Assembly (NCBI GenBank): GCA_020059605.1
Contig: JAGVBT010000066.1
Location: 1 to 32,262 of the forward strand
Source of the DNA: Deltaproteobacteria bacterium
Lineage (GTDB): Bacteria; Desulfobacterota; BSN033; UBA1163
Direction of reading: 5' to 3'
Length of the DNA: 32,262 nucleotides
Within the stretch, counting starts at the first letter, position 1, and each line of letters begins with the position of its first letter. Made by a program: the position numbers and the translations under genes. The notes below the pieces were generated by a model that was not told the DNA's origin, did no database searches, and saw nothing but the letters and a program-made list of their open reading frames with translations. Shown in pieces: positions 27,487 through 32,262 of the stretch.

Positions 27487-28668
27487 ATGATCATGAAAGC
27501 AATTATTGCCGCCGTAGCATTTTCCCTCCTCATCGCCTCATCCATCCTTGCCCAGATTCTTCCCGAGGAACCAGCCAAAGGGGCCCGTCACTTTGTGAAC
27601 AAAGGTTGCGTCAAATGTCATGCCCTCAAAGGGGAGGGAGGAAAGACCGGTCCGGATCTCGGTAAAATCGATCTGGGCGATACCCAGCTCGACCTAGCCG
27701 CCAAACTCTGGAATCACATTCCCTCGATGGTGGCAGGCATTGAGAGGGCAAAGATTTTGAAACCCGATCTGACAGGGGAAGAACTCGGCTCGATCGGAGC
27801 CTATCTCTACTTCCTCAAATACTTCGATGAACCCGGGGATGCGACCAAAGGTAAATTCCTTTTTAATGAGAAGGGCTGTATCGCCTGCCACCCGCTTTCA
27901 GGAAAAGGGAAAAAAGGGGAGTCGGGGCTGAACGAATTCCCGCAGAACATCTCCCCGGTCTTTTTAAGTATGGAGATCTGGAACCATGGTCCGGAGATGA
28001 TCGCCAACATGGTCATACTGGGAATGAAGTGGCCTGAATTCAAAGAGACCGAGATGATCGACCTCCTCGAATATATTAAAACCAACGCAAGGGGACCCAA
28101 AGAGGTCGCCTATATTACTCCCGGAAATCCGAAAGAAGGGAGAAAGACCTTTCTATCCAAGGGATGCGGGGAATGCCATCCCGTCCAGGGGGAAAAGACC
28201 TCTGTCAGCGGCATCGATCTCTCGAAGAGGTCGAAGACCTATTACCGGAGCCTCACCCGTGTGACCTCAACGATGTGGAACAAGGGGCCAACGGTCCTGG
28301 CCAAAATGTCCCAGACCAAAACCGGCATCCCGAAGTTTACACCCAAGGAGATGGCCGATCTCATCTCCTACCTTTACTTTCTCCATTTCATCGATGAGAC
28401 GGGCAATCCGGTCAATGGGAGGAAGAAGTTTTCAGATCTCGGATGTGTTAGATGTCATGGGCTGGATGGGAAGCGGGGAGAGTTGATGCACATCGATCTC
28501 TCAAAATACCAGGGTGCAGCCAATCCTATGGAGATTGCCGCGGGCATCTGGAACCATAGTGTGGAGATCCACAGGGCGACGATCGAAAAAGGAATCCCAT
28601 GGCCCAGATTTAAAAAAGGGGAGATGGCGGACCTCCTTGAATATCTACGGACTCCAAAGAAAAAATAG
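27487..28668 (+). CDS. Periplasmic four-domain tetraheme c-type cytochrome, copy A
   Basis: A 393-residue secreted protein with a signal peptide (AIIAAVAFSLLIASSILAQ). Four tandem cytochrome domains of about 90-96 residues follow, with hemes at CVKCH (41-45), CIACH (131-135), CGECH (227-231) and CVRCH (320-324). Each domain has a later WN[HK] motif (WNHIPSM 75, WNHGPEM 165, WNKGPTV 264, WNHSVEI 355) and ends in a helix such as EMADLLEYL; a DEPGD- or GNP-type linker with GxxxF opens the next domain. The distal iron ligand could be a Met or His of the WNH region. This is a chain of mono-heme class I-like domains, not a cytochrome c3. The ATG at 27487 has GGAG six bases upstream. The next gene is a paralogue. 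Confidence 0.88.
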   Translation: MIMKAIIAAVAFSLLIASSILAQILPEEPAKGARHFVNKGCVKCHALKGEGGKTGPDLGKIDLGDTQLDLAAKLWNHIPSMVAGIERAKILKPDLTGEELGSIGAYLYFLKYFDEPGDATKGKFLFNEKGCIACHPLSGKGKKGESGLNEFPQNISPVFLSMEIWNHGPEMIANMVILGMKWPEFKETEMIDLLEYIKTNARGPKEVAYITPGNPKEGRKTFLSKGCGECHPVQGEKTSVSGIDLSKRSKTYYRSLTRVTSTMWNKGPTVLAKMSQTKTGIPKFTPKEMADLISYLYFLHFIDETGNPVNGRKKFSDLGCVRCHGLDGKRGELMHIDLSKYQGAANPMEIAAGIWNHSVEIHRATIEKGIPWPRFKKGEMADLLEYLRTPKKK

Positions 28669-28682
28669 AAGGGAAGTGAAAG

Positions 28683-29840
28683 ATGAAGCGTCTCTCAATA
28701 TTAACGGTTCTCATTTTATTAGGGACCGGATTCATCCTGTGGAATCAGGCCATCGGAGTTGAGAAAGGAAGTGGATACCTCCTCCCGGGAGAAATCAAGG
28801 AAGGATGGAAGGTCTTCACAACGAAACGATGCGGAGTCTGTCACTCCATATGGGGGGAAGGAGGAAAGGGAGGGCCTGACCTCGGAACGCTCCCAAAATC
28901 TTACGTCAGCCCGGCCCAGCTCGCGGCTCTGATGTGGAACCATGGCCCGGAGATGTGGGGGAAGATGTCTGCCCAAAAAATCCCTCTCCGTAAAATTCAG
29001 AAGAAGGAGATGGCCGATCTCTTTGCCTTCCTCTATTTCATCCGTTACATGGATGAACCCGGAGACGCTAAAAAAGGAAAGGCCCTGATGGAGACAAAGA
29101 GTTGCGGAAAATGCCATACCGTTAAAGAAGACGAAAGGGGAGATCTCGGCCGCTGGGGGATGTATACCAACCCCATTCTCTGGGCCCAGATGATGTGGAA
29201 CCACGAACCCCAGATGGAACAGGCGATGAAGAAGAAGGGGTTGGCATGGATTGAATTCAAGGGAAATGAGATGGTGGACTTCATCGCCTATATCCGGAGC
29301 CTGAGCGGAACAGTTGAAAAGATATACCTCTCTCCGGGCGATCCCCGGTCCGGCGAAAAACTCTTTGCTCAGAAGGGATGCATCCGCTGTCACATCCCGT
29401 CAGGAGAACTCGATCTGGGAAGAAAAAAGGACTTCCCACGCACGCTTGCCCAATTGGCTGGGATGATGTGGAATCATTCCCGTGAGATGTGGAAGGGGAT
29501 GATGGAGAAAGGGATGGATCACCCCATGCTCACACCCCAGGAGATGGCCGATTTGGTGGCTCACCTCTTTTCCACCCGGTACTTTGATGAGCCGGGCGAT
29601 CCCGTCAGGGGAAAAGCCGTCTTCAACAAAAAACAGTGCCATCTCTGCCACGCCCGGGGAACTCCCCCTGATCTCAGGGCTCTCAAAGGGCAGCTCTCCC
29701 CGATCTTCATGGCCCAGACCATGTGGAATCACGGACCCCAAATGCTGGAGAAGATGCGGAAGGTGAAGGTCTCGTGGCAGAAAATAGAAGGTCGGGAAAT
29801 GGTCGACCTGATGGAGTACCTCAATCGGGGAATGCCGTAA
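28683..29840 (+). CDS. Periplasmic four-domain tetraheme c-type cytochrome, copy B
   Basis: A 385-residue paralogue of the preceding gene, 14 bases downstream. The N-terminus (LSILTVLILLGTGFILW) is a signal peptide or membrane anchor. Hemes are at CGVCH (50-54), CGKCH (141-145), CIRCH (233-237) and CHLCH (319-323). In this copy all four domains carry a complete MWNHxPxM-like motif (84-91, 171-178, 262-269, 347-354), and the linker DEPGDxxxGK recurs. The regular spacing (91, 92, 86 residues) shows internal duplication within the gene, followed by duplication of the whole gene. It is probably an electron carrier or wire in the periplasm; the partner is not known. A one-armed word repeat follows it. 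Confidence 0.88.
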   Translation: MKRLSILTVLILLGTGFILWNQAIGVEKGSGYLLPGEIKEGWKVFTTKRCGVCHSIWGEGGKGGPDLGTLPKSYVSPAQLAALMWNHGPEMWGKMSAQKIPLRKIQKKEMADLFAFLYFIRYMDEPGDAKKGKALMETKSCGKCHTVKEDERGDLGRWGMYTNPILWAQMMWNHEPQMEQAMKKKGLAWIEFKGNEMVDFIAYIRSLSGTVEKIYLSPGDPRSGEKLFAQKGCIRCHIPSGELDLGRKKDFPRTLAQLAGMMWNHSREMWKGMMEKGMDHPMLTPQEMADLVAHLFSTRYFDEPGDPVRGKAVFNKKQCHLCHARGTPPDLRALKGQLSPIFMAQTMWNHGPQMLEKMRKVKVSWQKIEGREMVDLMEYLNRGMP

Positions 29841-29845
29841 TGACA

Positions 29846-29886
29846 TTGCAGATTGCGGATTTCGGATTGCGGATTGGAAAAATCCG
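29846..29886. repeat. Partial word repeat (gcggatttcggattgcgg)
   Basis: Tandem degenerate copies of GGATTGC/GGATTTC follow the copy-B cytochrome gene, with only a short matching aaatccg on the other side. It is a one-armed or shortened version of the word repeats in the other gaps. Confidence 0.55.
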
Positions 29887-29910
29887 TCACTGAGAGGAGC
29901 GGAGGGGAAT

Positions 29911-30384
29911 ATGGTGACCGCGGAATGGTTAAAAAAGACGGAGCTTTTCGAAACCCTGACAGAGCCTCAACTCAATGCGCTCCTGTCCCAATGCTCTGTG
30001 AAAACCTGCCGTGAAGGAGACACCATCTTCCGTCATAGAGAGGAGGCGGCTTCTCTTTATATCTTGATCAGAGGGGGGATCGATCTGATCGTGAAGGCGC
30101 AGGAAAAGATTGACTTTATGACTTCCAAGATAGAGAAAGAAGGAGCGGTCTTCGGAACGGCCGCACTGATGGAGCCTTATCAATATAATGTGACCGCCGT
30201 CTGCCTGAAACCCTCGGAAGTGCTGAGCATTGAAGCAGGCCCCTTCAAAAAAGCCATGGAGAACGACCCGGCGATGGGAATGGAGGTCATGAGGAAGCTT
30301 GCTGCCATCTATTTCAATCGGCTGAATGAGCTCCGGTCCGGGGTTTCCAACCTCTTCAAAATTTTTAAGATCAAGACCCCATGA
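29911..30384 (+). CDS. Stand-alone cyclic-nucleotide-binding-fold domain protein
   Basis: A 157-residue protein that covers one Crp-like beta-roll (about residues 10-115: LFETLTEPQLNALLSQC, EGDTIFRHREEAASLYILIRGGIDLI) and a C-terminal helix (115-145). There is no helix-turn-helix, so it is not a Crp/Fnr regulator by itself. The phosphate-binding cassette reads VFGTAALMEPYQYNVTAV: the usual Glu after FG is Thr83 and the Arg of the RxA motif is absent, so classical cAMP binding is doubtful. GGAGGGG precedes the ATG. The stop codon overlaps the start of the GltD-like gene (ATGA), indicating translational coupling and perhaps a regulatory or docking subunit for that enzyme. Confidence 0.82.
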   Translation: MVTAEWLKKTELFETLTEPQLNALLSQCSVKTCREGDTIFRHREEAASLYILIRGGIDLIVKAQEKIDFMTSKIEKEGAVFGTAALMEPYQYNVTAVCLKPSEVLSIEAGPFKKAMENDPAMGMEVMRKLAAIYFNRLNELRSGVSNLFKIFKIKTP

Positions 30385-32162
30385 AAGAGGCGCATCCGAA
30401 TCGATTCCGCGTTCAAGTCCCGGACCCAAAATGGTTCGAAGAACATATCGGGTGTGAGCATGCCTGCCCTGTCAATACCCGCGCCCCCCGGTACATTGCG
30501 GCCATCGTGGGGGAAGACTATAACCAGGCATTTGAAATCAATAGGGAGGATAACCTTTTCCCCGCCATTTTAGGCCGGATCTGCGTCCATCCCTGCGAGG
30601 AGAAATGCCGGAGGGGACTCCTTCTCGACGATCCCATCTCCATCTGCTCCCTCAAAAGAGCCTCCGCCGATTACAAGAACGCTCCCTCCCGTCATGGAAA
30701 AACGCTGAAAAGGAGGAATCAAAAGGTTGCCATCATTGGGGCCGGGCCATCGGGTCTCTCTGCGGCAAATGACCTTGCAAGACTGGGATATGACGTCACC
30801 CTGTTCGAGTCTTTCCCCGTCCCCGGGGGAATGCTCAATGTCGGCATCCCTGCCTACCGTCTTCCGCGGGAAGTGGTGAGCAACGCCATCGAGGAAGTAA
30901 AACAGTTGGGCGTTCGCATCCTCACGGGGACTCCCGTCGGGAAAGACCTGAACTTAGACCGGTTAAGACAGGATTATGATGCCGTCTACATTGCCGCCGG
31001 AGCCCACAAGGCCGAAAAGCTGGGAATCCATGGAGAAAACCTGAACGGGGTCATCCACGGGGTGACCTTTATGCGCATTGTAAACCTGAAAGAGGATCTC
31101 AGGGTTGGCGGCCGGGTGGCTGTGGTGGGAGGCGGGAATACGGCCATGGATACGGCCCGTTCATCCTTGCGTCTCGGGGCGAAAGAGGTCTGCGTCCTTT
31201 ACCGGAGAACAAGGGAAGAGATGCCGGTGGATCAAAGGGAGCTTGAGCAGGTGGAAGAGGAAGGAATCCGGATTTATTTCCTGACTACTCCCGTTGCCGT
31301 CCTTTCCAAAGACGGCAAACATGTTTCCGGCCTGCGGTGTGTTCGAAACCGTCCCGGGGAACCGGAGGCGGACGGAAGAAGAAGGCCCATCCCGATTTCA
31401 GGGTCGGAATTCGATATGGATATAGACCTTCTCATCCCGGCGGTCAGCCAATCCCCCGACATCTCTTTCCTCCCCGAAGCGATCGGCCTTGAGATTTCCC
31501 GGTGGGACCGCCTGGTGGTTAATCCTGAAACCTTTGAGACTAACGTTCAAGGAATATTTGCCGGGGGCGACTTTGTCACTGGCCCGAGAGATGTCATCCG
31601 CGTGATTGCCGATGGAAGGAAAGCCGCTCTTTCGATGCACAGCTACCTGGGCGGCAAAATTCCTCCAGGAAAACCCGCCCATTTCACTCCGGCGGGGGAG
31701 GTCAGATTGAATCCAAACCTTGAAAGGATTCCGCGGCAGAAGGTAAACACGATTCCCATCGAAAAAAGAAATGATCTCGAACGGGAGGTGGAACTCGGGT
31801 TTTCGAAAGAGTCAGCGCTGAAAGAAGCCTCCCGGTGCCTGCAATGCCACCTCTTCACCATTTTCGATCGGACCAAGTGCATCCTCTGCGGCAGTTGTGT
31901 GGATATCTGCCCGAAGTTTTGCTTCCGGATGGCACGGCTTGATGAAATCAAAGGGGATGAAAAACTTACAAAATGGGTTGAGACCCTTTATGGAGTATCT
32001 TACGCAGAGGCAGAAAAACAGAATCTGGCAACCGCCATCTTCAAGGATGAAAGCCGCTGCATTCAGTGCGGCCTTTGTGTTAAACGATGCCCTACGGGGA
32101 CGATCACCATGGAAGAATACCACAGGGAATCGATGCTCTACAGAAAAGAAACTATTGATTGA
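30381..32162 (+). CDS. GltD-like NAD(P)-dependent FeS flavoprotein with C-terminal ferredoxin domain
   Basis: A 593-residue oxidoreductase of the glutamate synthase small-subunit group. The N-terminal Fe-S domain has cysteines at 25, 29, 68, 72 and 76. The FAD site is VAIIGAGPSGLSAANDLARLGYDVTLFE (about 116-143), the NAD(P) site VAVVGGGNTAMDTARS follows near 250, and FAD contacts appear in IFAGGDFVTGP. Beyond the GltD core, the C-terminus carries SRCLQCH, CILCGSCVDICPKFCF and CIQCGLCVKRCP, i.e. two additional ferredoxin-type clusters. No glutamate synthase large subunit is near. Such proteins pass electrons between NAD(P)H and Fe-S partners, as in NfnB or heterodisulfide-reductase-linked systems. 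It is predicted cytoplasmic, with no signal. It is coupled to the CNB-fold gene and ends the visible operon. Confidence 0.88.
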   Translation: MKEAHPNRFRVQVPDPKWFEEHIGCEHACPVNTRAPRYIAAIVGEDYNQAFEINREDNLFPAILGRICVHPCEEKCRRGLLLDDPISICSLKRASADYKNAPSRHGKTLKRRNQKVAIIGAGPSGLSAANDLARLGYDVTLFESFPVPGGMLNVGIPAYRLPREVVSNAIEEVKQLGVRILTGTPVGKDLNLDRLRQDYDAVYIAAGAHKAEKLGIHGENLNGVIHGVTFMRIVNLKEDLRVGGRVAVVGGGNTAMDTARSSLRLGAKEVCVLYRRTREEMPVDQRELEQVEEEGIRIYFLTTPVAVLSKDGKHVSGLRCVRNRPGEPEADGRRRPIPISGSEFDMDIDLLIPAVSQSPDISFLPEAIGLEISRWDRLVVNPETFETNVQGIFAGGDFVTGPRDVIRVIADGRKAALSMHSYLGGKIPPGKPAHFTPAGEVRLNPNLERIPRQKVNTIPIEKRNDLEREVELGFSKESALKEASRCLQCHLFTIFDRTKCILCGSCVDICPKFCFRMARLDEIKGDEKLTKWVETLYGVSYAEAEKQNLATAIFKDESRCIQCGLCVKRCPTGTITMEEYHRESMLYRKETID

Positions 32163-32262
32163 CTGTCACCCTTCTATGTTGAAAAGCAAGTCCCAATCAG
32201 CATAGACGTAGTATTAGATAATGTTTTTAAGGACAGTGCCAATCTTTAAAATCAACCTTCTA
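32163..32262. other. Right-hand edge, non-coding
   Basis: No gene start can be supported in these 100 bases. The first part repeats TGTCACCCTTCT (32164-32175), the opening of the palindromic element at 21782, so a truncated copy may lie here. Confidence 0.4.

Noticed and set aside
30381..32162. Annotation of the flavoprotein as glutamate synthase small subunit (gltD)
   Set aside because: No large subunit is adjacent, the protein is longer, and it carries two additional C-terminal ferredoxin motifs and a redox-island context.

Overview
The window looks like chromosomal DNA of an uncultivated Gram-negative anaerobe, most likely of the Desulfobacterota (old Deltaproteobacteria). The reasons are a heptose kinase for lipopolysaccharide, the xerC-hslV-hslU-argB-argD-argG block that I recall from deltaproteobacteria such as Geobacter, and a qrcABCD-type quinone reductase locus of the kind known from sulfate reducers. 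This placement is inferred from gene content, not from a phylogeny. No rRNA, tRNA, CRISPR array, prophage or transposase gene was found.

Layout. (1) 1-9203, minus strand: a long co-directional run xerC, hslV, hslU, argB, argD, argG, leuS. Every gap from hslU onward is filled by an imperfect inverted repeat built of degenerate short 'words'. (2) 9204-9840: promoter region, a tryptophan-less dodecin on the plus strand and a bidirectional terminator. (3) 9846-11827, minus: heptose-7-phosphate kinase and a UDP-sugar 4-epimerase (surface polysaccharide). (4) 12003-15799, plus: a GAF-Fis regulator without an AAA+ domain, a short QueG-like Fe-S protein, and mnmG. (5) 15838-18897, minus: a tightly packed operon comB, nimA-like flavin protein, DUF362-ferredoxin, truA.

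(6) 19070-32162, plus: a 13-kb electron-transfer island. It starts with a tetraheme cytochrome, a Tat-exported four-cluster ferredoxin and a NrfD/DsrP-like membrane protein (a DsrJOP/Hmc/Cbc4-type module). A qrcABCD-like complex follows: pentaheme membrane-anchored cytochrome, molybdopterin-family subunit apparently without a molybdenum ligand, four-cluster Fe-S protein, NrfD-like quinone-site subunit. Next come two paralogous periplasmic cytochromes, each made of four mono-heme domains, then a stand-alone degenerate cyclic-nucleotide-binding domain, and a GltD-like Fe-S flavoprotein with extra ferredoxin clusters at its C-terminus.

Inferred working model: periplasmic electrons (from hydrogenase or formate dehydrogenase via cytochromes) enter the menaquinone pool through the Qrc-like complex. 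The JOP-like module is a second quinone/periplasm/cytoplasm connection. The twin four-domain cytochromes could be electron carriers or wires. The GltD-like protein links NAD(P)H to a cytoplasmic Fe-S partner. The second half of this island (27487-32162) is the part least explained by described complexes.
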